A stretch of 64,000 nucleotides of DNA from Lachnospiraceae bacterium (GCA_022510745.1 JAFLSY010000009.1:1-64000); one strand, 5' to 3'. Counted from the stretch's first letter, positions 40,722 to 49,689 are shown. Translations and numbers: made by a program. The notes: a model not told the origin generated them from the sequence alone.

Positions 40722-40731
40722 CACGGTGGCA
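40722..40731 (+). repeat. Right attachment core (attR)
   Basis: CACGGTGGCA; in phase as His-Gly-Gly of the amidase and continuing directly into Asn-Asp-Ser-Gly-Lys-Val-Gly. Confidence 0.8.
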
Positions 40732-41276
40732 ACGACTCGGGTAAGGTAGGAGTCAACGGTGCACTGGAAAAAGATTTAAACCTGGAAATCATGCTCTTGG
40801 TTAAAAAATATCTGGAAGCGGATGATATCAGAGTAGTAGTGACCAGAGATTCGGATATTGGACTATATGACGAGGGGGCATCCAATAAAAAGGTGCAGGA
40901 TATGAAGCGACGGATCGCGCTGATCGAGGAAACGGCACCGGCGGTGACGGTTAGCATTCACCAAAACAGTTATCCCGAGGAGTATGTGCACGGCGCACAG
41001 GTCTTTTATTATACAGGAAGCGAAGAGGGCAGAAAGCTGGCGGAGAAGATTCAGGCAAGACTTGTGGAAAAGCTGGATCCGGACAATAAACGCCAGATCA
41101 AAGCCAATGACAGCTATTATCTCCTAAAGAAGACTTCCTCCACTATCGTCATTGTAGAGTGCGGTTTTTTATCCAACTATGAGGAAGCAGAGAAGCTATG
41201 CACAAGAGAGTATCAGGAAATGCTGGCCTGGGAAATTCATCTGGGCATTATCCAGTATTTAAATGAAACGGATTGA
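40722..41276 (+). pseudogene. cwlD: cwlD-like amidase, 3' part
   Basis: 184 codons in the same phase as the 5' part, giving HGGNDSGKVGVNGALEKDLN, VVVTRDSD, DMKRRIALIE, TVSIHQNSYPEEYVHGAQVF (zinc-ligand His in SIHQN), and the catalytic Glu in VECGFLSN. Motif order and the combined length of about 239 residues match CwlD. Alone this half lacks a start and the first zinc ligand, although ATG 40791 opens the frame. A terminator follows. Confidence 0.9.
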
Positions 41277-41301
41277 ATACATATTGACTTTTACTTAAAA
41301 C

Positions 41302-41337
41302 AGGTCATGAGAGAAATGCCTCATGACCTATTTTTAT
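41302..41337 (+). terminator. Terminator of cwlD
   Basis: AGGTCATGAG (41302-41311) pairs with CTCATGACCT (41320-41329), followed by ATTTTTAT. Confidence 0.92.
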
Positions 41338-41339
41338 GC

Positions 41340-42461
41340 TTACAATAGTGTTTCCAAATATTCCGTCAGAACCTTTGCGGCCCGTTCATGGGATTTTACG
41401 CCAGGATGAAAACGGGCACCGATAGTTTCCTCAGTGGTATTGGGAAGCTGTAAAAAGGAGGTCTTGGTATCGTGATTCTCCCGACAGAAGGTCTCCACCG
41501 CATGGGCGATGGGCAGTGTCAGTTCATAGCCTAACATACCATAGACCCATATGATATGAGAGGCAGGATTATGCTTTCTGAGCAATTTTAAGAAATCCAC
41601 AACGCCCTGCTCAAAGCGTGCTACGGAAGCCTGCTCCAAAGAACCGTCGGGATTGCGTTTGTTTTGAAAGCTTTCACCGGTAGATTCGTCGTGCCATGCA
41701 GGCTGATTGAAAGCCCCGTTATCATTGGTGCCCAAATTGACAATGACGGCGTCGGGCTGCCACTGGGCAAAGGGATTGGGCTTTTGAGCGCCTAGCTGCT
41801 CATTGACAGGCCCCTCGGCCAAACCGCAGATTTGTTCATAATAGGGGGGAAGTATATGGCGGGGATCATTATCCCAGCCGCAGACCACGCCCCAGCCACC
41901 TTGGGAAATCAGACGAAAATCCGCATCCAGAGCCTTTGCGGTCATGGAGGCGTAATGCTTGCTTGCGCTCATAAACATGGAAATCCAGGGATAGTCTCCC
42001 GGGGTACCGTAGGTACCTTCTCCCGATGTGATGCTGTCGCCGATGAATTCCAATTTATACTTTTTGTCGGGAACGGGCGAGAACTTGCCGTCCGTTTGAA
42101 ATCCGTGGATGAGTACATGGCAGGCATTGTCCTCGGACATAGCCTGCAGCTCCCTGTAAAAACGGACATTCTTTATGGCATCTTCGCTCATATTTCTGAA
42201 GAGGCAGAGGCTATGGCGGCCGGGCAGCAGCATCTGTCTGCTCATCAAAGCACCATCGATTTCATACGCGATCCAAGGCTCCTGAAAATCAAAGTCCGCT
42301 TCCAGATCGATCCACAACTCGGTTCCCGTCACATTGATCTCCACGCCGCTGCCCGTCCAGAACAGGGGAAGAGGAGAGTGCGTGGCGTCTGTGCGCCCAT
42401 GTACTTTGTAATGGGATATCTCGTCTAAAGAATAAGCTTTTAAGTTTGTATTAATGTTCAT
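41340..42461 (-). CDS. SGNH-family carbohydrate esterase, CE2-like
   Basis: 373 residues from the ATG at 42461, after GGAGATAC; the frame opens six codons earlier. An N-terminal jelly-roll-like domain (about 15-125: WTGSGVEINVTGTELWIDLE) leads to an SGNH hydrolase with GDSITSGEGTYG (nucleophile Ser), SQGGWGV, NLGTNDNGAF and FHPGVKSHE (catalytic His). The layout matches CE2 acetyl-xylan esterases, which remove acetyl groups from polysaccharides. No signal peptide is seen, so it may act inside the cell. Confidence 0.87.
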   Translation of the reverse strand: MNINTNLKAYSLDEISHYKVHGRTDATHSPLPLFWTGSGVEINVTGTELWIDLEADFDFQEPWIAYEIDGALMSRQMLLPGRHSLCLFRNMSEDAIKNVRFYRELQAMSEDNACHVLIHGFQTDGKFSPVPDKKYKLEFIGDSITSGEGTYGTPGDYPWISMFMSASKHYASMTAKALDADFRLISQGGWGVVCGWDNDPRHILPPYYEQICGLAEGPVNEQLGAQKPNPFAQWQPDAVIVNLGTNDNGAFNQPAWHDESTGESFQNKRNPDGSLEQASVARFEQGVVDFLKLLRKHNPASHIIWVYGMLGYELTLPIAHAVETFCRENHDTKTSFLQLPNTTEETIGARFHPGVKSHERAAKVLTEYLETLL

Positions 42462-42575
42462 AGGTATCTCCTTAAGCATGAATAATAGAAAATCAAGAGG
42501 ATATTATCAGTTTATTTCCTAAGCCTGAAAATTTCAATAGATTTCTTTCTCCGAAATATAAAAAGTGGAAGATGC

Positions 42576-42605
42576 ATGGATTTTCGAATAAAGATGTGTT
42601 ATACT
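42576..42605 (+). promoter_or_regulatory. Possible promoter of yqeY
   Basis: TGGATT and TATACT (42600-42605) with an 18-base spacer and TGT before the -10, an extended -10 form. Confidence 0.45.
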
Positions 42606-42643
42606 ATGACCGAAAGCGGGTAAGCCCGCAGAATGGAGGCAAT

Positions 42644-43081
42644 ATGGAATTAGAGCAGTTAAGAACAGATATGGTGGCAGCAATGAAGGCACGGGATAAA
42701 GTGAGAAAGGATGCGATTTCCACACTGGTATCCGCAGTAAAGAAGCTTGGAATTGACGAGGGCTGCAGGGAGGATATTCCCGCGGAACTGGTGGATAAAG
42801 CCATATTAAAAGAATTAAAATCGGTAAAAGAGCAGCTGGATACCTGCCCGGCGGACAGGACGGAGCTGAAAGCGGAATATCAGGCCCGCTACGATATTAT
42901 TTCCGAGTATGCACCTAAAATGATGTCTGCCGAGGAAGTAGAGAGCTATATTACCGCGCATTTTTCCGAAGAGCTGGCTTCTAAAAATAAAGGCCTGATT
43001 ATGAAAGCGGTCATGGGAGAACTGAAGGGAAAAGCGGACGGCAAGGTCATCAATGAGGTAGTTGCCGGACTGTGTAAGTAA
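42644..43081 (+). CDS. yqeY: GatB/YqeY domain protein
   Basis: 145 residues from ATG 42644, after ATGGAGGC. Family pattern: LRTDMVAAMKARDKVRKDAI, ISEYAPKMMSAEEVESYI, NKGLIMKAVMGELKGKADG and KVINEVV. The fold equals the tail domain of GatB amidotransferase and probably contacts tRNA; its role alone is not settled. The next gene begins three bases after its stop. Confidence 0.93.
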   Translation: MELEQLRTDMVAAMKARDKVRKDAISTLVSAVKKLGIDEGCREDIPAELVDKAILKELKSVKEQLDTCPADRTELKAEYQARYDIISEYAPKMMSAEEVESYITAHFSEELASKNKGLIMKAVMGELKGKADGKVINEVVAGLCK

Positions 43082-43083
43082 GC

Positions 43084-44148
43084 ATGGATACCAAAGTGAT
43101 CATCTGTATGGAGGAGGATGACAAGGCGGCTCTGGCAGAAGCCGGCAGGATTTTACAATCCGGCGGATTGGTAGCATTTCCCACAGAAACGGTCTACGGA
43201 CTGGGCGGGGATGCTCTGAACCCGGACTCTTCCAGAAAAATATATGCGGCGAAAGGGCGGCCTTCGGACAATCCCCTGATTGTGCATATCTGCCGTTTTG
43301 AAGATATTTACAAGCTGGTTTCGGCTCTCCCGGAGCACGAAGGAAAATTGGCGGCGGCGAAAAAACTGGCTGATGCATTCTGGCCCGGTCCTCTTACCAT
43401 GATACTGCCTAAGTCTGAGGCAGTACCTTTAGAGACCACCGGCGGACTGGATACCGTAGCTGTCCGTTTGCCTTCCCATAAGACGGCTCTGGCGCTGATT
43501 GCAGCGGCCGGCGGATATGTGGCGGCACCCAGCGCCAATACCTCCGGCAGACCCAGTCCCACGCTGGCTAAATATGTGCTGGATGATATGCAGGGCAGAA
43601 TCGATATGGTAGTGGACGGGGGAGAAGTGGGTATTGGCTTGGAATCTACGATTGTGGATTTAACGGTGGAGCCTGCAGAGATTCTGCGGCCGGGATATGT
43701 AACGGAAGACATGTTAAAAGAAGTACTGGGCAGAGTGGAAACGGATAGGGCTGTCTTGGATGAGAACAGTGGGCAGGCACCCAAAGCTCCCGGTATGAAA
43801 TACAGGCACTATGCACCCAGAGGGGAAATGACAATAGTGTCAGGGGAACCGGATAGGGTGAGCGCCTATGTGAATGATCAAATAGAGCTGGCAAGGGCGG
43901 CAGGAAAGAAAACGGGAGTCATTGTGGCGGAGGAGGCTCTGCAGGACTATCATGCGGATGTATGCAAATCCGTAGGAAGCAGAAATGACGGTCTTTCGGC
44001 GGCCAGACGGCTCTACCGTATCCTGCGGGAGCTTGACGAGGAAGCGGTAGAGATCATTTATGCAGAGGCCTTTGAGAGCGCGGGTCTGGGTCAGGCGATC
44101 ATGAACCGGCTGCTGAAGGCAGCGGGACACCATATTATTAAAGTATAA
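43084..44148 (+). CDS. Threonylcarbamoyl-AMP synthase, Sua5/YwlC type
   Basis: 354 residues, long form. The YrdC domain (about 15-205) has GGLVAFPTETVYGLGGDA, KGRPSDNPLIVHI, FWPGPLTMIL, VAVRLPSH, APSANTSGRPSPT and LESTIVDLT. The C-terminal Sua5 domain includes APGMKYRHYAPRG. It makes threonylcarbamoyl-AMP from threonine, bicarbonate and ATP for t6A37 of tRNA. It is translationally close to yqeY. Confidence 0.95.
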   Translation: MDTKVIICMEEDDKAALAEAGRILQSGGLVAFPTETVYGLGGDALNPDSSRKIYAAKGRPSDNPLIVHICRFEDIYKLVSALPEHEGKLAAAKKLADAFWPGPLTMILPKSEAVPLETTGGLDTVAVRLPSHKTALALIAAAGGYVAAPSANTSGRPSPTLAKYVLDDMQGRIDMVVDGGEVGIGLESTIVDLTVEPAEILRPGYVTEDMLKEVLGRVETDRAVLDENSGQAPKAPGMKYRHYAPRGEMTIVSGEPDRVSAYVNDQIELARAAGKKTGVIVAEEALQDYHADVCKSVGSRNDGLSAARRLYRILRELDEEAVEIIYAEAFESAGLGQAIMNRLLKAAGHHIIKV

Positions 44149-44187
44149 AATTGATATGAATATATTTGTTATATAAGGAGGCGGCAT

Positions 44188-44613
44188 ATGATAGCGATTG
44201 GCAGTGATCACGGCGGATTTGATCTAAAACAGGCGGTTATCGGATATCTGGAGGCGGAAGGGATTGCCTATAAGGACTTCGGATGTTATGATAAAAGCTC
44301 CTGTGACTATCCTGTTTTTGGACGGGCGGTAGCGGAAGCGGTTGCTTCGGGCGAGTATGAAAAGGGAATTGTTATCTGCACCACGGGTATCGGTATTTCT
44401 ATGGTGGCAAACAAGGTGAAGGGGGTTCGCTGCGCACTGTGTCAGGACAGCTTTTGTGCTAAAATGACAAGACTGCACAATGATGCTAATGTTCTGGCGA
44501 TGGGCGGGGGCATTATAGGTCCTAACCTTGCGGTGGAAATTACGGAGACTTTTTTGAATACGCCATTTTCCGGAGAAGAAAAGCATTGCCGCAGGGTGGG
44601 AATGATAGACTAG
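44188..44613 (+). CDS. rpiB: Ribose-5-phosphate isomerase B
   Basis: 141 residues, normal length. MIAIGSDHGGFDLKQAVIGY, DKSSCDYPVFGRAVAEAV, GIVICTTGIGISMVANKV and HNDANVLAMGG are the RpiB/LacA landmarks. The active-site Cys lies in CTTGIG. It interconverts ribose-5-phosphate and ribulose-5-phosphate. AAGGAGG precedes the ATG. Confidence 0.95.
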   Translation: MIAIGSDHGGFDLKQAVIGYLEAEGIAYKDFGCYDKSSCDYPVFGRAVAEAVASGEYEKGIVICTTGIGISMVANKVKGVRCALCQDSFCAKMTRLHNDANVLAMGGGIIGPNLAVEITETFLNTPFSGEEKHCRRVGMID

Positions 44614-44712
44614 GAATGCGCCTGGGGTCTGCCGGATATAGGGGCAGAATGAGCCTGCTTGTAGTTTTGTATTATTTATAGTAGAATATTAAAGAAGAAC
44701 AAGGGGGAGACC

Positions 44713-45207
44713 ATGACGAAAATACGCAAAAGAGAAGATTATATAAGCTGGGATGAATACTTTATGGGGATTGCCCAATTGTCGGGAATGCGCTCCAAAG
44801 ATCCCCACACTCAGGTGGGGGCGTGCATTGTCAGCAGTGACAATAAGATTCTGTCCATGGGTTATAACGGTTTTCCTACCGGATGTTCCGATGATGAATT
44901 TCCCTGGGACAGGGAGGGAGAGCAGCTGCTGGAAACCAAATATCCTTTTGTGACGCACGGAGAGATGAATGCCATTCTGAACTATCGGGGCGGTTCTTTA
45001 GAGGGAACCAAACTGTATGTATCTCTATTTCCCTGTAATGAATGTACGAAGGCTATTATACAGGCCGGCATAAAAACGATTGTCTATGACAGTGATAAAT
45101 ATGCGCTCAGTCCGACCACCATTGCTTCTAAGAGGATGCTGGATGCGGCGGGCGTTTCCTACGTGCAGTATCACAGGACGGAAAGAAAGATAACATTGGA
45201 GGTATAG
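44713..45207 (+). CDS. dCMP deaminase, ComEB type
   Basis: 164 residues. The zinc-dependent deaminase core is HGEMNAI (ligand His and proton-shuttle Glu) and PCNECTKAII (two Cys ligands). Also DEYFMGIAQLSGMRSKDP and GYNGFPTGCSDDEFPW. It converts dCMP to dUMP for thymidylate synthesis. AAGGGGGAGACC precedes ATG. Confidence 0.92.
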   Translation: MTKIRKREDYISWDEYFMGIAQLSGMRSKDPHTQVGACIVSSDNKILSMGYNGFPTGCSDDEFPWDREGEQLLETKYPFVTHGEMNAILNYRGGSLEGTKLYVSLFPCNECTKAIIQAGIKTIVYDSDKYALSPTTIASKRMLDAAGVSYVQYHRTERKITLEV

Positions 45208-45211
45208 TGAG

Positions 45212-45258
45212 TCTCACCGGGGAAAAGGCGGTATATTTGCCCCGATGTGAGATTTTAT
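45212..45258 (+). terminator. Terminator after the dCMP deaminase
   Basis: TCTCACCGGGG pairs with CCCCG-AT-GTGAGA, followed by TTTTAT. Confidence 0.8.
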
Positions 45259-45296
45259 ATATGTAGATTCAGGTTTAGGAAAGGAGGAGGGGGCAG

Positions 45297-46526
45297 ATGA
45301 AAAAAAGAATACCGTACAGGGAAATCTTTGGACGCAAAATTACATTTGCCCGCAAAATAATTTTTGCACACAAAATTATTTTTGCGTTGGGTACCGCAAT
45401 CGTAATCTTCTTATGTTCCATCCCGACCTTTCCCAGTGCAGCCAATAGCGGAAAGACCACACAGGAGCAGCTCGATGAGGCTCTGCAAGAGCGAGAGGAT
45501 CTGCAGAACAGTCTGGAGGCGAACGAAGAAGAGCTGGCGGGCTTAAAAGACAACCAGAATGACTTGAAAAAAGATTTAAAGAGTCTGAATGAGCAACTCA
45601 CGGAGGTCAGTGAAAATCTGGAGGAACTGGAACGCCAGATAAGAGAGAAAGAAGCGGAAATTGAGCTTACCAATCAGAAGCTGGCTTCGGCCAGGGAAAC
45701 CGAGAAGTGGCAATATGAGTGCATGGTAAAGCGTATCCAGTATATGTATGAGGTCGGTCAGATGGATTATCTGACTATGCTGTTTTCCGTGGACAGCTTC
45801 GGTGATATGCTCAATTATGCTAATTACATGAGCGCTATAACGGAGTACGATAGTAATATGCTGGCGGATTATGAGGCAACCAGACAGTTTATTGAGGAGC
45901 AGGAGGGCCGTTTACAGCAGGAATTGCTGGAACTGGCGGATCTGCGGCAGGCGGCAGAGGAAGAGAAGAGCCGGGTTGCGGGATTAGTCGGTCAGACTTC
46001 CAATTCCATTGCTCGTTATGGGGACCAGATTGACGCGGCGGAAGAAGAAGTTCGTGCCAAAGAGGCGGAATTAAAGAAAATGGACGAAGACATAGAGGCC
46101 CTGCGTAAGAAGATCGAGGCAGAGAAAGCTCTTTCCCTGGCAGCAGCCAATGCGGCCTGGAGGGATATTTCGGAGGTTTCTTTTGCGGATGGAGACAGAG
46201 CGCTGTTGGCGGCCATCATCTACTGTGAAGCCGGTGGAGAGCCCTATGAGGGCAAGGTGGCGGTGGGGGCTGTTGTCATCAACCGTGTGCTCAGTTCCAA
46301 GTATCCGGATACGGTGGTAGGCGTTATCTATCAAAAAAGCCAGTTCTCTCCGGTGGCAAGCGGAAGACTGGAGCTGGTATTGAGTTCGGGCAAGGCTACT
46401 GCAGCCTGCTATCAGGCGGCGGACGAGGCTATGTCCGGCGTGACAAATGTGGGTAACTGCCTGTATTTCAGAACTCCTATTGAGGGACTGACCGGTATCA
46501 ATATCGGCGGGCATGTTTTCTATTGA
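45297..46526 (+). CDS. Secreted coiled-coil cell-wall hydrolase, SleB/CwlJ type
   Basis: 409 residues. An N-terminal signal segment (about 15-45) contains a threefold RKIxFA repeat. A long coiled coil (about 50-285, rich in Glu/Leu/Gln, PcsB/FtsX-partner style) leads to a C-terminal Hydrolase_2 domain: ALLAAIIYCEAGGEPYEGKV, AVGAVVINRVLSSKYPDTVV, SQFSPVASG and NCLYFRTP. This domain in SleB is a lytic transglycosylase acting on spore cortex. Germination is one possible role; the coiled coil also suits vegetative division. AAAGGAGGAGG precedes the ATG. Confidence 0.88.
   Translation: MKKRIPYREIFGRKITFARKIIFAHKIIFALGTAIVIFLCSIPTFPSAANSGKTTQEQLDEALQEREDLQNSLEANEEELAGLKDNQNDLKKDLKSLNEQLTEVSENLEELERQIREKEAEIELTNQKLASARETEKWQYECMVKRIQYMYEVGQMDYLTMLFSVDSFGDMLNYANYMSAITEYDSNMLADYEATRQFIEEQEGRLQQELLELADLRQAAEEEKSRVAGLVGQTSNSIARYGDQIDAAEEEVRAKEAELKKMDEDIEALRKKIEAEKALSLAAANAAWRDISEVSFADGDRALLAAIIYCEAGGEPYEGKVAVGAVVINRVLSSKYPDTVVGVIYQKSQFSPVASGRLELVLSSGKATAACYQAADEAMSGVTNVGNCLYFRTPIEGLTGINIGGHVFY
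45333..45386 (+). repeat. 18-bp tandem repeat, three copies, inside a signal segment
   Basis: Three in-frame 18-base units with the pattern CRCAAAATWAYWTTTGCV at 45333, 45351 and 45369 encode RKITFA, RKIIFA and HKIIFA. Units 2 and 3 are the closest. Confidence 0.8.
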
Positions 46527-46549
46527 TGCGATATTTGTAATCAAACAAA

Positions 46550-46593
46550 AAACCGGAGATTCCGAGGTTTAAAACCATGGAATTTCCGGTTTT
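46550..46593 (+). terminator. Terminator after the SleB-type gene
   Basis: AAACCGGAGATTCC (46550-46563) pairs with GGAATTTCCGGTTT (46579-46592), 14 bp with one G-U, followed by T then ACAG. An inner GGTTT/AAACC extends it. Confidence 0.75.
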
Positions 46594-46652
46594 ACAGTTT
46601 TTAAATATATTTCCATATCTGTATTTAGGTCTTTGTTCTAATTGCGCATCCC

Positions 46653-47132
46653 CTATAATCCCAGCTGTTCCAGTTCTGCCTGCAGCTCAGAAAAACGGTT
46701 TTCGTAGATCGTGGAGAGAAGATCGTTTAACTGTTTTAAAGAGAGGGTCAGTTCTTCGGAGGAGATGAGACCCTGCTCAAATGCTTCGGCGAGCTCATCC
46801 AAGTCTGCCACCTTTAAGGAGCCGTCAGGGTACAGTATTACATCAGCCAGCAGATCCGTAACGGTCAAAACAGTATTCTGTTCGGAAAAATCGTAGCGTA
46901 CTATGTCACAGTACCAGCAGTAAAGGCTTCCGTCAGCGCGGTAAAACTTGCTGATTTTAATGCCTTTGTTTAAGAAATAGCAGGAGGCACCATACCTAAA
47001 AGCCGTCTTGGGATTTAGGGTATTCCATTTCGTCACAATAACGTCTTTATTTCGGCTGACAAGAATATCATCCTTTAAAGGGATACATTCATTGGGAATC
47101 AGGCGCTTTCGGTAAAGGGTGAGCTTTTCCAT
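46653..47132 (-). CDS. DUF402 family protein
   Basis: 159 residues. LYCWYCDIVRYDFSEQN, LLADVILYPDGSLKVADLDEL and AFEQGLIS match DUF402, the fold shared by FomD and nucleoside di-/triphosphatases such as Ntdp. The Asp/Glu metal ligands of that family are in place, so metal-dependent phosphate ester hydrolysis is likely; the substrate is not shown. GGAGGACC precedes the ATG. It diverges from the ATP synthase operon. Confidence 0.85.
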   Translation of the reverse strand: MEKLTLYRKRLIPNECIPLKDDILVSRNKDVIVTKWNTLNPKTAFRYGASCYFLNKGIKISKFYRADGSLYCWYCDIVRYDFSEQNTVLTVTDLLADVILYPDGSLKVADLDELAEAFEQGLISSEELTLSLKQLNDLLSTIYENRFSELQAELEQLGL

Positions 47133-47265
47133 GATAGGTCCTCCGCTTTGTCTGACATGGTATAAAATTTACTGTTTAAGAAAATACTACACCACCGAGA
47201 GAGGGAAAGTCAAATAAATATAAGCGAAGAAAGCGAAAAAATTTGGTTTTAATGTTGAAATTGGC

Positions 47266-47294
47266 TGGACAATATTTCCGAAAATTAGTATAAT
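47266..47294 (+). promoter_or_regulatory. Promoter of the ATP synthase operon
   Basis: TGGACA (47266-47271) and perfect TATAAT (47289-47294) are separated by 17 bases, 44 bases before atpZ. Confidence 0.75.
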
Positions 47295-47337
47295 TTACTA
47301 TAGGTTTGCATAAGCCTGCCGGCCTGAGGAGGAAAAA

Positions 47338-47592
47338 GTGGCGCGACGCAATAAATATGACAAAAGCGTATACCGGGCGTTGGTTCTGATCACGCAGTTT
47401 GGAATCAATATGCTGGTTCCGATTTTTCTCATGTCCTTTTTAGGAATCTGGCTGGATAAAAAGCTGGGAACCTCTTATCTGATGATTTTGTTTTTCTTTA
47501 TAGGAGCGCTGGCGGGTTTTCGGAATATTTATGTGATGGCCAGGCATATCTATGAGGACAAGGACGGGGATGCCCATGACGGAAAGACTTAA
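47338..47592 (+). CDS. atpZ: AtpZ/AtpI-family small membrane protein
   Basis: 84 residues from GTG with GAGGAGG upstream. Two helices (about 15-38 and 46-68) enclose the motif FLGIWLDKKLGTS and end GALAGFRNIYVM, typical of AtpZ. AtpZ/AtpI proteins help c-ring assembly or act as Mg/Ca channels beside F-ATPases. It is first in the atp operon. Confidence 0.85.
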   Translation: MARRNKYDKSVYRALVLITQFGINMLVPIFLMSFLGIWLDKKLGTSYLMILFFFIGALAGFRNIYVMARHIYEDKDGDAHDGKT

Positions 47593-48037
47593 AAAATTTG
47601 ACAGGGCGCTTTTGGAGCTGATAAGCGGTATTCTGGTTTTTACGATCCTCTGTCAGCTGGTGGGGCTGGCCTTACCTTTTGACGGACGGCGGTTTGCGTT
47701 TGGCCTATGGAGCGGGGGACTGGTGGCCTGCATTCTGGCGGTACATATGTGGAAATCCCTGAATAAGGCTTTTTTGTGTGATGAGAAAACCGCGGCCAAG
47801 ATTATGTCGGGAGGTTATCTGATAAGATATTTTCTTACGGCTGCTTATCTGGTGTTGTTGTTCTATACGGCGGCAGGCTACATGCTGGCAGGCTTTTTGG
47901 GCGTTATGGGCCTAAAGGCCGGAGCGTACCTGCAGCCCGTGATTCATAAATATTATAATCGGCTCTTTCATGAAACCGATCCGGTTCCCCAGCCCCTTGA
48001 GGAGGAACGGAGCGATGTTGTGGAGCCGGAGAAGTAA
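47570..48037 (+). CDS. atpI: ATP synthase subunit I (AtpI-like)
   Basis: 155 residues from ATG 47570 (a second ATG is at 47576). Four membrane segments: about 14-38, 42-62, 78-100 and 102-120, then a polar tail. It overlaps atpZ by 23 bases and precedes atpB, the position of AtpI. Sequence similarity to known AtpI is weak, so context carries the call. Confidence 0.75.
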   Translation: MPMTERLKKFDRALLELISGILVFTILCQLVGLALPFDGRRFAFGLWSGGLVACILAVHMWKSLNKAFLCDEKTAAKIMSGGYLIRYFLTAAYLVLLFYTAAGYMLAGFLGVMGLKAGAYLQPVIHKYYNRLFHETDPVPQPLEEERSDVVEPEK

Positions 48038-48049
48038 GGAGGTGAGAAC

Positions 48050-48787
48050 ATGGGATACGGAATACTGCTGTCGGCTGGCAATGAAGTAGATTTTATGGTG
48101 CACGGTCTCTTCAAATATTCCTTTTTCGGACACGAGGTATGGATTACCACCACGCATGTGAGCATTCTGATCGTAATGATTTTACTGCTGGGCTTTGCGG
48201 TGGCTGCCAATATTACCATGCGGAGGGCCCGGGAGATTCCCAAAGGTTTTCAGAATGTGGTGGAACTGATCGTGGAAATGCTGGACAAAATGGTGAAGGG
48301 GACCATGGGGAAGAATGCCACAAAGTTCCGCAACTACATAGGAACCGTATTTATCTTCATTCTTATCAGCAACATTTCAGGACTTATGGGACTGCGGCCG
48401 CCCACTGCGGATTATGGTGTGACATTGCCCTTGGCGCTGATGACTTTTGTGCTGATTCACTTCAATACTTTTAAGCATAATTCCTTAAAGGCCATCTGGA
48501 TAGACAAATGTTCCCCGCTGCCACCCTGGCTGCCCATCTGGCTGCCCATCAATATTATCAGCGATATTGCGGTGCCGATTTCGCTTTCCCTGCGTCTGTT
48601 TGCAAATGTGCTTTCCGGCGTGGTAATGATGGCGCTGGTATACGGATTGCTGAATATGTTTGCATTGATCTGGCCGGCGGCGCTGCATATATATCTGGAT
48701 TTGTTTTCAGGCGCGATTCAAACCTATGTATTCTGTATGTTGACGATGACCTATATCACCAACGCCATCGGAGACTCGGAAGCGTAG
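48050..48787 (+). CDS. atpB: F-type ATP synthase subunit a
   Basis: 245 residues. PKGFQNVVELIVEMLDKMVKG, the NISGLMGLRPPTADYGVTL segment, and the channel helix SLSLRLFANVLSG with the essential Arg. The last helices read TYVFCMLTMTYI. It forms the ion half-channels against the c-ring. AAGGAGGTGAGAAC precedes the ATG. Confidence 0.96.
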   Translation: MGYGILLSAGNEVDFMVHGLFKYSFFGHEVWITTTHVSILIVMILLLGFAVAANITMRRAREIPKGFQNVVELIVEMLDKMVKGTMGKNATKFRNYIGTVFIFILISNISGLMGLRPPTADYGVTLPLALMTFVLIHFNTFKHNSLKAIWIDKCSPLPPWLPIWLPINIISDIAVPISLSLRLFANVLSGVVMMALVYGLLNMFALIWPAALHIYLDLFSGAIQTYVFCMLTMTYITNAIGDSEA

Positions 48788-48798
48788 TAAAAAAGTAA

Positions 48799-49095
<297 letters not shown>

Positions 49096-49143
49096 GACTT
49101 TCTTTGTTACAAGGAGAGGAATAAAAGAAAGGAGGCTGAAAGG

Positions 49144-49689
49144 GTGAGTATTCTATTGACATCCGGTGAAACCATGTCCAGACTGTTCGATTTGGACTGG
49201 CAGCTGATAGCGGATTCCGTATTGTCGATGATCGCAGTACTTGTGCTGTTTACCGCCATGTCCTTTTTACTGTTTAATCCCGCAAGAAAGATGCTGTCGG
49301 GACGTAGTGAAAAGATAGCAGGTGAACTGGCTCAGGCTGAGAAGGATATGACGGACGCTAGGGCCATGAGAGAGGAGTACGAGGCAAAACTGCGGGATAT
49401 ACATAAGGAGGCGGACGGTATTCTGGCGGAAGCCCGCAGGAAAGCTGTCTTAAGTGAAACTCAAATAGTCGGGGAGGCCAAGGAAGAGGCTGCCCGCATT
49501 ATGGAAAGAGCCCGCGTGGAAGCCGAACTGGAGAAGCAGAAGGCTGCGGATGATGTAAAGAAAGAAATGATTGCAATTGCATCCATGATGGCAGGAAAGG
49601 TCGTATCGGGCGCCATTGATACAACGGTGCAGGAAAGGCTCGTGGACGAAACCTTGCGCGAGATGGGTGAGAGCACATGGCTAAGCTAG
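49144..49689 (+). CDS. atpF: F-type ATP synthase subunit b
   Basis: 181 residues from GTG 49144, 7 bases after AAAGGAGG; ATG 49174 is a weaker alternative. One N-terminal helix (about 23-47, SMIAVLVLFTAMSFLLFNP) and a long charged stalk helix rich in Ala, Glu and Lys. It is the peripheral stalk. Its end overlaps atpH by 13 bases. Confidence 0.93.
   Translation: MSILLTSGETMSRLFDLDWQLIADSVLSMIAVLVLFTAMSFLLFNPARKMLSGRSEKIAGELAQAEKDMTDARAMREEYEAKLRDIHKEADGILAEARRKAVLSETQIVGEAKEEAARIMERARVEAELEKQKAADDVKKEMIAIASMMAGKVVSGAIDTTVQERLVDETLREMGESTWLS

Larger units (their letters stand above)
31202..40731 (+). mobile_element. 9.5-kb serine-recombinase element inserted in cwlD
   Basis: Boundaries are set by the broken amidase frame and by the shared core CACGGYGGCA at both ends. 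Contents in order: a replication-initiator fragment, a DUF4157/metallo-beta-lactamase gene, degraded conjugative-element genes, a TetR/CPBP pair, an OmpR-type DNA-binding protein, a small TnpW-like protein, a large serine recombinase and a RelE/antitoxin pair. No complete conjugation or phage structural module is present, so it is a mobilisable or degenerate element. Several genes look AT-richer than the flanks. Confidence 0.88.

Noticed and set aside
31202..40731. Prophage
   Set aside because: No capsid, tail, terminase or lysis genes are present; the contents match a degraded conjugative or mobilisable element.
41832..42428. 198-codon frame opposite the CE2-like esterase
   Set aside because: Antisense shadow; the esterase motifs and its ribosome binding site support the other strand.
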